DNA of 64,000 bases from Phaeodactylibacter luteus (lineage in GTDB: Bacteria > Bacteroidota > Bacteroidia > Chitinophagales > Saprospiraceae). Where the stretch lies: assembly GCF_007993045.1 (NCBI RefSeq), contig NZ_VOOR01000027.1, positions 1-64,000 on the forward strand, written 5' to 3'. The notes under the pieces were generated by a model, which did not search any database, was not told where the DNA came from, and worked only from the letters and a program-made list of their open reading frames with translations. Position numbers and translations under genes: made by a program. Every line of letters starts with the position of its first letter. The first letter of the stretch is position 1. This document shows positions 15,626 through 23,992 of the stretch, one piece after another.

Positions 15626-17065
15626 ATGAACGCATTTCGGCTGATATTCACCGCAGTTTTCCTGTCCTGTTCTTCTTGGGCTTCCGCTCAGCAGGGGTAC
15701 GAAATTGAAGTGGATCTGAAAGGGTACGCTGAGGATGTCCTTTACCTAGGGTACCATTATGGCAACAAACAGTACCTGCTCGATACGGTGGAGGCGGATG
15801 CCCCCGGCCATTTCGTCTTTAAAGGGGAGGAGCCCCTTGAAGGGGGGGTATACCTTGTGGTAATGGCTCCGGACAACAATTACCTGCAGCTGTTGGTCAC
15901 TGCTGAGGAGCAGCGGTTCAGCTTTTCCGCGGAAGCGGCCAACCCTACTGCAACGATGGCTTTTGAAGGCGCAGCGGACAATCAGCTTTTCTACGATTAT
16001 ATGCGCTTCCTGGATCAGCAGAAGCCCAAAGCGGAGGAGCTGTCCAAAGCCTTGGAGGCTACTGAGAACGAAAAGAAAAAAGCTAAAATCGAAGCAGAGC
16101 GGGAAGCTTTGGATGCAGAGGTCACAGCCTACCAAAACAACCTCCTGGCCAAGTACCCCAAGACGCTGACCGCGGCTATCGTAAGGGCCAATATGCCGCT
16201 CGATGTGCCTGAGTTTGAAGGCACAGATGAAGAAAAACAGCTCAAGGGCTGGCGCTATACCCAAAAGCATTATTTCGATAATATCGACCTTACTGACCCG
16301 CGCATGCTCCGCACCCCTTTCCTTTTTCAGCGGGTAGACTACTTTGTCAATAAATTGCAGGTGCAGCACCCCGATACTATGGCGCAGGCGGTCGATTATG
16401 TCTTGAAAGAAATGAAGCCGGCAGAGGAAAGCTATAAATTTTTCCTCATCCACTTCCTCAATGAGGCAGCCCGGTCCAAATTGGTGGGCATGGATGCGCT
16501 GTACGTGCACTTGGTCGAAAAGTATTATGCCACAGGCAAAGCAGATTGGACAGAGGAGGAGCAGCTCAAAAAAATCGTAGACAATGCTAGGGCGCTCAAG
16601 CCGCTGCTGATCGGCAAAATTGCTCCGGACGTGCAGCTGCAAGACCGGGACGGCAAAGCCTATTCCCTCCACGATATCGATTCGGAGTATACTATCCTCT
16701 ACTTTTGGCGCTACGATTGTGGGCACTGCAAGAAATCCACTCCCCACATGAAGGCGTTTTACGAAAAGTACAAGGACAAGGGCGTGAAGTTGGTAGCGGT
16801 GTGTACTAAGTTCACGGACGAGGTGCCGGGCTGCTGGGAATACATAGATGAAAAGGAGATTGGCGATTGGCTACATCTGGTAGACCCCTACCACCGCAGC
16901 CGCTACATGACACAGTACAACATCAAGTCTACGCCTCAGCTGTTTATCCTGGACCGCAACAAGGAGATCATCTCCAAGCGGATCGGGGCCGAACAACTGG
17001 AAGAGGTGATGGACCGGATTATCGAAATGAAGGCACAGGAAGAGCAATCTTTGGAAAATAAGTAA
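15626..17065 (+). CDS. TlpA-like thioredoxin-fold protein with DUF4369-like N-domain
   Basis: 479 residues from the ATG at 15626, chosen because it starts the signal peptide (MNAFRLIFTAVFLSCSSWASAQ). The N-terminal beta domain (about 20-120) resembles DUF4369; a helical middle follows; residues about 345-475 are a thioredoxin fold with CGHC in the segment YFWRYDCGHCKKSTPHM, the redox-active CxxC. The family reduces or oxidises periplasmic disulfides, for example in cytochrome c maturation, or serves secreted proteins of Bacteroidota; the client is unknown. The adjacent membrane-protein gene starts 53 bp downstream. Confidence 0.8.
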   Translation: MNAFRLIFTAVFLSCSSWASAQQGYEIEVDLKGYAEDVLYLGYHYGNKQYLLDTVEADAPGHFVFKGEEPLEGGVYLVVMAPDNNYLQLLVTAEEQRFSFSAEAANPTATMAFEGAADNQLFYDYMRFLDQQKPKAEELSKALEATENEKKKAKIEAEREALDAEVTAYQNNLLAKYPKTLTAAIVRANMPLDVPEFEGTDEEKQLKGWRYTQKHYFDNIDLTDPRMLRTPFLFQRVDYFVNKLQVQHPDTMAQAVDYVLKEMKPAEESYKFFLIHFLNEAARSKLVGMDALYVHLVEKYYATGKADWTEEEQLKKIVDNARALKPLLIGKIAPDVQLQDRDGKAYSLHDIDSEYTILYFWRYDCGHCKKSTPHMKAFYEKYKDKGVKLVAVCTKFTDEVPGCWEYIDEKEIGDWLHLVDPYHRSRYMTQYNIKSTPQLFILDRNKEIISKRIGAEQLEEVMDRIIEMKAQEEQSLENK

Positions 17066-17118
17066 CCGAAGTCTGGGCTTGGGTGTTCCTACTAGCATGA
17101 ACCAATACCCAATGTGAT

Positions 17119-17619
17119 ATGGACGCCAATCTGCTGGCATCGTTTGAGGCGGCTTCCTCCTCCTCCAACGATGCCCTTATTTTATCTCTCCTTGCCACTG
17201 TTGCAGGGCTGGCTGGCATGCTGGCTATGCTGTTGAGGAAGCCTGCCCCCGGGCAGCGCAATCAAAACCTCATGCTGGCCATGCTGCTGTTCTTTGTCTT
17301 TCTCATCGGGGCGAGCACCGCCTTCTTTTCCTGGATGCGGCAGGCCAAACTTGGCCCGGTGGAGATTTATGCGGACCGGGTGGAAACGCCTTATGGCGTA
17401 GCCCCTTATAGCCGTATCCGCAATGCTGAAATCATCTCAGATCAGCAGCAGTCGCCTTTCTCTACGCTTTCGCGCGAAGGCACACGCATATTGGCCATTA
17501 TGGAGTATGATGGCAAGACTCACGCTTTGTCAGAAGAAGATTATCCGATAGGGGAGGTGCTGGCTCGGCTGCGGGAAGCGGTTAAGGCCTACAGGGAGCA
17601 GGAGGAGAAGGAGCAATAG
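17119..17619 (+). CDS. unknown membrane protein with two helices
   Basis: 166 residues. Hydrophobic helices lie at about 15-37 (ALILSLLATVAGLAGMLAML) and about 50-72 (MLAMLLFFVFLIGASTAFFSW), followed by an approximately 90-residue soluble domain with alternating beta pattern (VEIYADRVETPYG, TRILAIMEYDGKTHALS). That layout is like small bacterial PH-like membrane proteins, but this is not certain. The gene follows the thioredoxin-like gene by 53 bp on the same strand. Confidence 0.6.
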   Translation: MDANLLASFEAASSSSNDALILSLLATVAGLAGMLAMLLRKPAPGQRNQNLMLAMLLFFVFLIGASTAFFSWMRQAKLGPVEIYADRVETPYGVAPYSRIRNAEIISDQQQSPFSTLSREGTRILAIMEYDGKTHALSEEDYPIGEVLARLREAVKAYREQEEKEQ

Positions 17620-17680
17620 GCAATGGCATGGCATTGGGCATAGGCCGGAATGCCCACGGCTTTCGTGCCAAGAGGGCGGC

Positions 17681-17822
17681 GGGCTAGCGCTGCGGAGGGG
17701 TGGGAAGCCCGTTAGGGCCGAGCGGACAGCGAGCCCCGCAGCATAGCGACCCCTGCGGTCAAGCAGGGGTAGACCCCCTCCCTTTATGCAGGGTCATCAC
17801 ATTGTGCAGGGGCAGGCCCAAA
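17681..17822. repeat. family C element core, reverse orientation
   Basis: Matches the reverse complement of the C core (CTAGCGCTGCGGAGGGGTGG, AGCGGACAGCGAGCCCCGCA). The outer inverted ends are not clear here. It lies between two convergent genes. Confidence 0.6.
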
Positions 17823-17849
17823 AATCGAGGGCCTGATCGTTGCGCGGGC

Positions 17850-18233
17850 TTATTCTTGGATGCTGACTTTCCGGCGGATGACGTCGGTGAAAGAGCGGAG
17901 CTCAACCGTGTAGGAGCCGGGGCCGAAAGGCTTGAAGTCGATTTCGTAAATGGTATCTACTGGCAGGTCAAATACTTTTTCCCGCAGCACTTCTTCCCCG
18001 TTGTCGCGCGTGATGATGATGTCGTTCAGGTTGACGCTAAGGGTAGCAAAGTCAACGTAGCACAGCTGGTTCTCCTCATCTGCATAAAGCGACCAATTGT
18101 CAGAGTCGAGGTTGAGGAGGCTGCTGCTGCCGCCGGGTTGGGCTGCGGCTAGGCTGGCGGTTTGAGCAAATAGGGCGGAGGCGCCCAAGGTAAGCCCAAA
18201 GCAAAGGGCAAAAGCGGTTAGCTTGCGAAGCAT
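17850..18233 (-). CDS. small secreted protein, unknown
   Basis: 127 residues with a signal peptide (MLRKLTAFALCFGLTLGASALFAQ) and one beta-rich domain of about 85 residues (NDIIITRDNGEEVLREKVF, GPGSYTVELRS) that ends KVSIQE. The pattern resembles a small Ig-like or CBM-like sandwich, but no family is assigned. A GTTAAAG direct repeat with 11-bp period lies about 230 bp upstream (18464-18481). Confidence 0.6.
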   Translation of the reverse strand: MLRKLTAFALCFGLTLGASALFAQTASLAAAQPGGSSSLLNLDSDNWSLYADEENQLCYVDFATLSVNLNDIIITRDNGEEVLREKVFDLPVDTIYEIDFKPFGPGSYTVELRSFTDVIRRKVSIQE

Positions 18234-18630
18234 AAAAAACTGTTTTTACCTAGAAGGTTTAAAGCCGCTTTCTTTTCTTGCGGCGCTCAAAGATAGTAAA
18301 TCAGCAGTGGGCTGAGAAGGCAATTTGCCGACATAGCAGGGGGTTTTTTGCTTGTGCTCTGGGGGTGCGGTACAAAAACAAAGCTAGGTGGGGCTGCGCC
18401 AAATTCTCTTTGGGTTATTCGGAAAATCGTCCCAAATGTTTCAAGCCAAGGAAAAATCAGGTTGTTAAAGTTGTGTTAAAGCGCATTGAGGGGGCAGCGT
18501 TTTGTGGCAGGGCGGAAAGTGTCGCAGATAAGCTGGCAGGGTCAACAAGCGGCTGTGTAGGGCTATGCCCCTGCGGAGCAGATAGCCACTCGACAATCAC
18601 GGGATTTGGGTTGGCGGGCCATAGCGTTCA
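18234..18630. other. intergenic, possible regulatory repeats
   Basis: 397 bp between two minus-strand genes. It contains a small hairpin (GCCGC at 18263 with GCGGC at 18280) and an exact direct repeat GTTAAAG at 18464 and 18475, 11 bp apart. No RNA gene was recognised. The stretch at 18560-18630 is next to the 3' end of the Nudix gene. Confidence 0.4.
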
Positions 18631-19254
18631 TCAGCGCGCTTGCCTCAGCACGTCCACGATATTGGGGTAAACCGTCAGGCCTTTTTGGTTGAGGAAGGCC
18701 CCGATAGGCTGCCATACGGCCTGCTCGATGTCTTCTTCGGCCTGAGGCGTAAGCGCTTGTTCTGGGGCAGACATACGGTACCAATAAGTGGGTTTCAAGA
18801 CGCGCCCGTCCTTTTTGTGCCGGTAGGTATGGTAGGTCGTGGCAATGAGCTCGTGCAGGCTCACTTGTTTGAGCCCGGTCTCTTCCTGTACCTCACGTAC
18901 CGCTGCTTCCTCTGGAGATTCCCCCGGGTCGATTTTGCCTTTCGGCAGATCCCAACTGCCCCTGCGGAAAATCAGCAGCGCTTCGCCCTTATCATTGAAG
19001 ACGAGGCCCCCGGCTGCGGGGATGACATTGAACTGTGAGCAGAAGTCGCGGAACAGCTGCTCAGCATCTTTGGCATAAAGCGTCACCTGATCAAAGCGGG
19101 CGTTCTTTTCGAGCAGGTCCATATAGCTCAGCACGCTGCGTGGGTTGCCAGTGTAGCGGGTAGCCATATGGCGGGGGTTGCTGTCGGGCTGAAAGCCGTC
19201 TTCCGGGAAGGCGCTAAGCAGCAGTGGGGTACCGTTGATGTAGATTTTGTACAT
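18631..19254 (-). CDS. Nudix hydrolase
   Basis: 207 residues from the ATG at 19254; a GTG at 19275 would add seven residues. The Nudix box is complete at about residues 106-128: [15 protein letters not shown] then EVQEETGL, fitting Gx5Ex7REUxEExGU. The protein therefore hydrolyses a nucleoside diphosphate linked to another group, with Mg2+. The approximately 75-residue N-terminal extension is typical of a Bacteroidota subgroup; the substrate is unknown. It is divergent from pyrE with only 23 bp between the start codons, so the promoters overlap the coding starts. Confidence 0.85.
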   Translation of the reverse strand: MYKIYINGTPLLLSAFPEDGFQPDSNPRHMATRYTGNPRSVLSYMDLLEKNARFDQVTLYAKDAEQLFRDFCSQFNVIPAAGGLVFNDKGEALLIFRRGSWDLPKGKIDPGESPEEAAVREVQEETGLKQVSLHELIATTYHTYRHKKDGRVLKPTYWYRMSAPEQALTPQAEEDIEQAVWQPIGAFLNQKGLTVYPNIVDVLRQAR

Positions 19255-19257
19255 TTG
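19250..19257 (+). promoter_or_regulatory. possible -7 element of pyrE (TACATTTG)
   Basis: A perfect TAnnTTTG match 20 bp before the pyrE ATG, overlapping the Nudix start codon. No -33 TTTG at the expected distance. Confidence 0.3.
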
Positions 19258-19277
19258 CCGAAAATTGACTGTCACGT

Positions 19278-19910
19278 ATGGATTTAGCAGCGACTATCGC
19301 CAGCCATCTTCTGCAAATTAATGCAATTAAGCTGAGTCCGCAAAAGCCCTTTACCTGGGCAAGCGGAATACAATCTCCCATTTATTGCGACAACCGCATT
19401 GCGCTGTCTTTCCCGGAGGTCCGAAAAGCCATTATCGATGGGTTTGTAGCGGAGAGCAAGGCATTGGAGCCTTTTGATGTGGTAGCAGGTGTGGCAACGG
19501 CGGGCATCCCCCACGGCGCCCTGCTTGCAGACGCATTGGAGCTGCCGTTCATCTATGTGCGCTCCAAGCCTAAAGGACATGGGCGGCAAAATCAGATAGA
19601 AGGGCTGGTGAAAGAAGGGGCGCGTGCCTTGGTGGTAGAAGACTTGATCAGTACAGGGGGCAGCGCGGTGAAAGCTGTAGATGCGCTGCGGGAAGCCGGT
19701 ATAACGGCCGCCGGCGTGCTGGCCATTTTTACTTACGGCTTTCCGGAAGCGGAAGCCGCTTTCCAAAAAGCGGGCTGCCCGTTCCGTGCCTTGAGCAATT
19801 ACGACGCCCTGCTCAGTCAGGCAGCAGCTACCGCTTACATCAAAGAAGAAGAGGTCGCCGCTTTGTCAGCTTGGCGGAAATCGCCCAAAACCTGGGCGGC
19901 CGGGGAATAA
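19278..19910 (+). CDS. pyrE: orotate phosphoribosyltransferase
   Basis: 210 residues, the normal length. The PRPP loop is [15 protein letters not shown] (about residues 121-135); the [10 protein letters not shown] segment is the conserved flexible loop with catalytic Lys/His. It converts orotate plus PRPP to OMP in UMP synthesis. It is not clustered with pyrRB, which lie 7 kb upstream. It is divergent from the Nudix gene. Confidence 0.95.
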   Translation: MDLAATIASHLLQINAIKLSPQKPFTWASGIQSPIYCDNRIALSFPEVRKAIIDGFVAESKALEPFDVVAGVATAGIPHGALLADALELPFIYVRSKPKGHGRQNQIEGLVKEGARALVVEDLISTGGSAVKAVDALREAGITAAGVLAIFTYGFPEAEAAFQKAGCPFRALSNYDALLSQAAATAYIKEEEVAALSAWRKSPKTWAAGE

Positions 19911-19991
19911 TCCGGATAGCTGCCTTTCCGATTAATTTTTATATTAGCAACTTGCACAGTACCCCTTTACCGGGCAAACCAAAAGCATAGC

Positions 19992-21071
19992 ATGTCCATC
20001 ATCAACAAGAAATCAGAAAGTTTCCTGCGCGCTTACCTCAACAATGCCTCGCCCACAGGGTTTGAGGCCCCGGGGCAGCAGCTATGGCTGGAATACATCA
20101 AGCCTTATATCGCCGAATGGCACCTTGATAACTATGGTACCGTCTACGGTGTGATCAATCCTGGACAGGAGTTCAAAGTCGTTATCGAGGGGCATGCCGA
20201 TGAGATCTCTTGGTTTGTGCATTACATTACCGAAGATGGCTTCATCAACGTCATCCGGAATGGCGGCTCTGACCACATGATCGCTCCATCTAAGCGGGTA
20301 AACATCCACACCAAGCAAGGGCTGGTCCGGGGTGTTTTTGGCTGGCCGGCCATTCATACCCGGCATGGCGAGAATGCCAAGCTTGCCCCCAAGACGGACA
20401 ACATCTTTATCGATGTAGGCGCGGCTAGCAAGGAGGAGGTCCTGGGTATGGGCATCCACGTTGGCTGTGTGATCACCTACGATGACGAAATGGAGGTGCT
20501 CAACGACCGTTACTACGTGGGCCGGGCCTTGGACAACCGCATGGGCGGGTTCTGCATCGCTGAGGTGGCGCGCCTGCTGCATGAGAATAAAGTAGCGCTG
20601 CCGTATTCCCTTTATATCGTCAATTCCGTTCAGGAAGAGGTAGGGCTGCGCGGGGCAGAGATGATCACGCAGGCCATCAAGCCCAATGTCGCGATTGTGA
20701 CCGATGTGACGCACGATACCCACACGCCCCTCGTCAGCCCCAAGCTGCATGGGGATGTGAAGTCGGGCAAAGGTCCTTCTGTCACTTATGCGCCTGCTGT
20801 GCACAATAAGCTGCTCAATCTTATCATCGATACAGCTGAAGCCAAAGAGATACCACTGCAGCGCGAAGCTTCTTCCCGCCGCACGGGCACAGATACGGAC
20901 GCCTTCGCTTACTCCAATGGCGGGGTGCCGAGCGCACTGATCTCACTGCCGCTCCGGTACATGCACACGACAGTAGAAATGGCCCATAAAGAAGACGTGG
21001 AGGCGGTTATCCGGCTGATTTACGAGGTGCTGCAAAAGATAGAGGACGGGCACAATTTCAAGTATTTTTAA
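19992..21071 (+). CDS. M42-family metallo-aminopeptidase
   Basis: 359 residues, normal for M42 (glutamyl/deblocking aminopeptidase, formerly called endoglucanase M). Metal ligands and catalytic residues are visible: EGHADE (about residues 62-67), GRALDNRMGG (about 177-186) with the bridging Asp, and NSVQEEVGLRG (about 212-222) with the catalytic Glu pair. The C-terminal RYMHT supplies the last His. It is likely a cytosolic dodecamer trimming peptides. The UbiA-like gene begins four bases after its stop. Confidence 0.9.
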   Translation: MSIINKKSESFLRAYLNNASPTGFEAPGQQLWLEYIKPYIAEWHLDNYGTVYGVINPGQEFKVVIEGHADEISWFVHYITEDGFINVIRNGGSDHMIAPSKRVNIHTKQGLVRGVFGWPAIHTRHGENAKLAPKTDNIFIDVGAASKEEVLGMGIHVGCVITYDDEMEVLNDRYYVGRALDNRMGGFCIAEVARLLHENKVALPYSLYIVNSVQEEVGLRGAEMITQAIKPNVAIVTDVTHDTHTPLVSPKLHGDVKSGKGPSVTYAPAVHNKLLNLIIDTAEAKEIPLQREASSRRTGTDTDAFAYSNGGVPSALISLPLRYMHTTVEMAHKEDVEAVIRLIYEVLQKIEDGHNFKYF

Positions 21072-21075
21072 TCTT

Positions 21076-21927
21076 TTGCGGGCACTCCTCAAAGCGCTGC
21101 TCGACCTGCTGTTGTACAGCAACATCTGGATAGCTGTGGCAGCAGTGGCTATGGCTGCTCAGACACAGCTGCTGCTGGCCGGCCGTTTTATGCCTACTCC
21201 CCTCATCGGGTTCATTTTTTTTGCGACCCTGTTCCTCTACGCCGCCCACCGTATTGTAGGGCTTGCGCGCTCCCGCCCCTTCACTGCTGACGGGCGGTAT
21301 GCCGTCATTGCCCGTTTCCGCAGCCACATCGTATTTTATGCCCTGATTGCGGGGCTCTGTGCAGGCATTTTTGCCCTTCGGTTGCCTCTTCGGCTGCTAG
21401 GCTGGTCTGCAGCGCCCTGCCTGGTTGCAGCTCTTTACGTTGCGCCAGTATGGAGAGGGCTCCGCCTGCGCGACCTGCCCTTCGTCAAAATTTTTTTGAT
21501 CGCCCTGGCCTGGAGCTGGATCACGGTAGCCCTCCCGGCGGTAGAAGCCGGGCTGTCCTATGCTTGGCCTGCCCATCTTATGGTTTTGGAGCGGGCCGCC
21601 TTTATTTTTGCTATTACCCTGCCTTTTGACATACGCGATATGAAGGTAGACGCTTACAATGGGGTGAAGACGCTGCCTTCCGCGCTAGGTGCCCGTGCCA
21701 GCCAAAGGCTGGCCGGCCTTGCCTTGTTGTTGATGTTTGCCCTGGCTGCCCTCAACTACTACCTCAATGCGTACAGCCTCGGGCAGTTCGCTGCCCTCAC
21801 CGCTTCGGCAGCCTTGTCTGGCGTGCTGGTTTTTTATGCAGAGGAAGGGCGGCCGGACTACTATTATACCGGCCTGCTCGATGGGATGATGGTGGTGCAG
21901 TTCGTTTTTATAGCTTTGGCGGGTTAA
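21076..21927 (+). CDS. UbiA-like membrane protein lacking the first Asp motif
   Basis: 283 residues, about eight membrane helices. The second prenyltransferase motif is kept: DIRDMKVDAYNGVKTLP (about residues 185-201). The first UbiA motif (NDxxDxxxD) is replaced by AAHRIVGLARSRP, so either the protein is not an active prenyltransferase or it binds its diphosphate differently. The start is TTG at 21076, four bases after the M42 stop; later ATGs would cut off the first helix. Such degenerate UbiA relatives are common in Bacteroidota and unassigned. A terminator follows at once. Confidence 0.6.
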   Translation: MRALLKALLDLLLYSNIWIAVAAVAMAAQTQLLLAGRFMPTPLIGFIFFATLFLYAAHRIVGLARSRPFTADGRYAVIARFRSHIVFYALIAGLCAGIFALRLPLRLLGWSAAPCLVAALYVAPVWRGLRLRDLPFVKIFLIALAWSWITVALPAVEAGLSYAWPAHLMVLERAAFIFAITLPFDIRDMKVDAYNGVKTLPSALGARASQRLAGLALLLMFALAALNYYLNAYSLGQFAALTASAALSGVLVFYAEEGRPDYYYTGLLDGMMVVQFVFIALAG

Positions 21928-21935
21928 AAAAAAAT

Positions 21936-21964
21936 CGCCCGGCTGTAAGATACATAGCCGGGCG
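21936..21964 (+). terminator. intrinsic terminator
   Basis: The stem CGCCCGGCT pairs with AGCCGGGCG around an 11-base loop, followed by TATTTTG, eight bases after the UbiA-like stop codon. Confidence 0.7.
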
Positions 21965-22131
21965 TATTTTGTGAATGATGTAGTGTGGTATAGGGAAAGC
22001 GTTAAGCAGGCTCACCCCTCTTTGTTGGCTGCTCTTGCCGGGTTAAGCGGCCCGTATGGCATCAGCCGTTGATTTTGATGTAGTTGTAGTTGGTATGGTT
22101 TTCTCAAAGCATGGCATTCAGGTAGCCGGGG

Positions 22132-23061
22132 CTACTGCTCGAATTTGGCGAGCTTGTTGGGGTAGTCGATCGTGACGCTGAAGTACTGCAGGGCGTTGCC
22201 GCCAAGTGCGCCTTCCACATCCGAACCGCACATGCGGGAGTAATACTGCACATAGTTGGCATCTGGGCGGGAGCAGAACCAAACCGGCCCTGCTTTCTGC
22301 CCGGCAATAGTTACCTGCGGCACTTCGATCATGCGCACGTTGCCGAGCTCCGCATCCGCCTGTTCGATCACACGCCAGTCAGGGTGGAGCTGTTCCCACT
22401 GTTCAAAGATGGATTCGATGATGAAGGAGGCTGCAATGACCTCCTCCCCAGTCTCTCCGAGGATAGCTGCTGCCGTTTTGGCCGGGCGCATCCGTGCCCC
22501 AGAGTCGAGTATGACGGGGATGGGCATGCCATCTACCTCTATGAAGATACGGGGCAGGCTAGAGATGCGGTTGCCGCTTGCACTTTCCTTAAAATCTACA
22601 GGGATGGTATTGGCTTCAAGCGGGCTGAGCGCAGGGGCGTGGCAGGTCAGCATTTCCGAGCGGTAGTCGAAGTTCCAGCAGAACTGCCCAAACCAAGATT
22701 GGCCCAGCATGCCGTGCACGTCTTTTTCGAGGTTGGCCTGCCCATCGGGCAGCACTAGCGCAGAGTTGCGCTTGAGGGTAGGCAAGGCGCCGGTCTCGAG
22801 CACTTCGTTGATTTTTACGAATTGGTTGCCGTTGTCATCGGCTACAGAAGGCAGTGCGTGCTCCTGCATAGCCGATTCGCAGACAAATGCGCCGCCTGTA
22901 GTGTTGGCCAGGAACTGAAGGGTCCCGCCGGCAGAGGGGATTTGGGTGTAAATGAGCTGATTGCGGAACTCGACGTCGAGCTCGAATGCAGCGTCCTGCG
23001 CTGCCCCAGCTAAAGTGAAGAGCATCAGCGCGAGTGCGGTGAAGTTGAATTTGCTTGCCAT
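22132..23061 (-). CDS. retropepsin-like secreted protein, first catalytic Asp replaced
   Basis: 309 residues with a signal peptide (residues 1-21). Two similar halves are seen, each a retropepsin-like lobe. Half two has the catalytic-type ILDSGA at residues 184-189 and ends GGNALQYFSVTIDYPNKLAKF. Half one has LANTTGGAF at 51-59, where an aspartic protease would have DTGA, and the matching distal segment MLGQSWFGQFCWNFDYRSEML at about 118-138 (pieces). The first Asp is thus Asn53. Cysteines at 61, 128, 140 may pair. Either it is inactive or it works as a homodimer through lobe two. No partner gene is adjacent. Confidence 0.6.
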   Translation of the reverse strand: MASKFNFTALALMLFTLAGAAQDAAFELDVEFRNQLIYTQIPSAGGTLQFLANTTGGAFVCESAMQEHALPSVADDNGNQFVKINEVLETGALPTLKRNSALVLPDGQANLEKDVHGMLGQSWFGQFCWNFDYRSEMLTCHAPALSPLEANTIPVDFKESASGNRISSLPRIFIEVDGMPIPVILDSGARMRPAKTAAAILGETGEEVIAASFIIESIFEQWEQLHPDWRVIEQADAELGNVRMIEVPQVTIAGQKAGPVWFCSRPDANYVQYYSRMCGSDVEGALGGNALQYFSVTIDYPNKLAKFEQ

Positions 23062-23189
23062 TTGCTTTTTCTTTTTAAGTGTTTCATGAAAGTAGCGGGG
23101 GGCGTCTTACACTTAAGAGAATATCAAAAGGCGTGCCAATTTTTTGATGAGCCAGGCTGGACATTCTTTATCTTTTGATAAACAAAGAG

Positions 23190-23990
23190 TTAAGGTAGCT
23201 CTTTGTTGCAATGGGGGCAGGTGTGCCGGTGCGCGGCCTCTTCTTTTTTTCCAATCTCTTCCGAAAAGCCAGATGCGAGTATGCCTGTAGGCAAGGCAAA
23301 AAGCCCGATGCCGATGACTGCGATGATGCCGCCTAGCACGCGCCCTGCATTTGTGATGGGGTAAACGTCGCCATAGCCCACCGTGGTCAGGGTGGCGATG
23401 CCCCACCACATGGTATGGGGGATGCTGGAGAACGCTTCAGGCTGTGCTTCGTGCTCGGCGTAATACATAAGGGTGGAGGCCAGCAGCAGTAGGAAAAAAG
23501 TAAAAGTCATAGAGATGAATAGCTCTTCCCTTTTTTCCTTCAGCACTTTGTTGATAGCGGTAAGCGCCCGGGTGTAACGGTTGATCTTAAATAGGCGCAG
23601 CAGCCGGAAGATCCGCATCATCCGCACTATCCTCAGGTCTACCCCCAGCAGGGGCAGATAAAAGGGCAGCACCGCGAGCAGGTCAATGATGGCCAGTGGG
23701 GTCAGCATATAGCGCAGGTTGCCCCCGATGGGCTTTTCAAAAGCAGGGTTTTCATTGGCAGACCAAACCCGCAGCAGGTACTCCAAACTGAAAACGGCAA
23801 CGGAAAAAGCCTCAAAGGCCAGGAAGCAGGCTTTATATTCGGCCCATAAAGAGGCCACAGATTCTAGGATAATGGCCAGGACATTCAGTGAGATCAGGGA
23901 GATGAGGAACACATCCACCCACCAGCTGAGGTCCCCCCGGCGCTGAGAAACATTCAGGATTTGGTATACACGTTTTTTCATAGCGGCCAC
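23190..23990 (-). CDS. voltage-gated potassium channel family protein
   Basis: 266 residues, six membrane helices plus pore. S4 is Arg-rich with three-residue spacing (RIVRMMRIFRLLRLFKINR, about residues 120-138), and the selectivity filter is TLTTVGYGD (about 198-206). The C-terminus carries CPHC (a possible metal-binding pair). The start could be the second Met (23981). The gene begins two bases after the priA stop, so the two are co-transcribed; that does not imply shared function. Confidence 0.9.
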   Translation of the reverse strand: MAAMKKRVYQILNVSQRRGDLSWWVDVFLISLISLNVLAIILESVASLWAEYKACFLAFEAFSVAVFSLEYLLRVWSANENPAFEKPIGGNLRYMLTPLAIIDLLAVLPFYLPLLGVDLRIVRMMRIFRLLRLFKINRYTRALTAINKVLKEKREELFISMTFTFFLLLLASTLMYYAEHEAQPEAFSSIPHTMWWGIATLTTVGYGDVYPITNAGRVLGGIIAVIGIGLFALPTGILASGFSEEIGKKEEAAHRHTCPHCNKELP

Positions 23991-23992
23991 AA

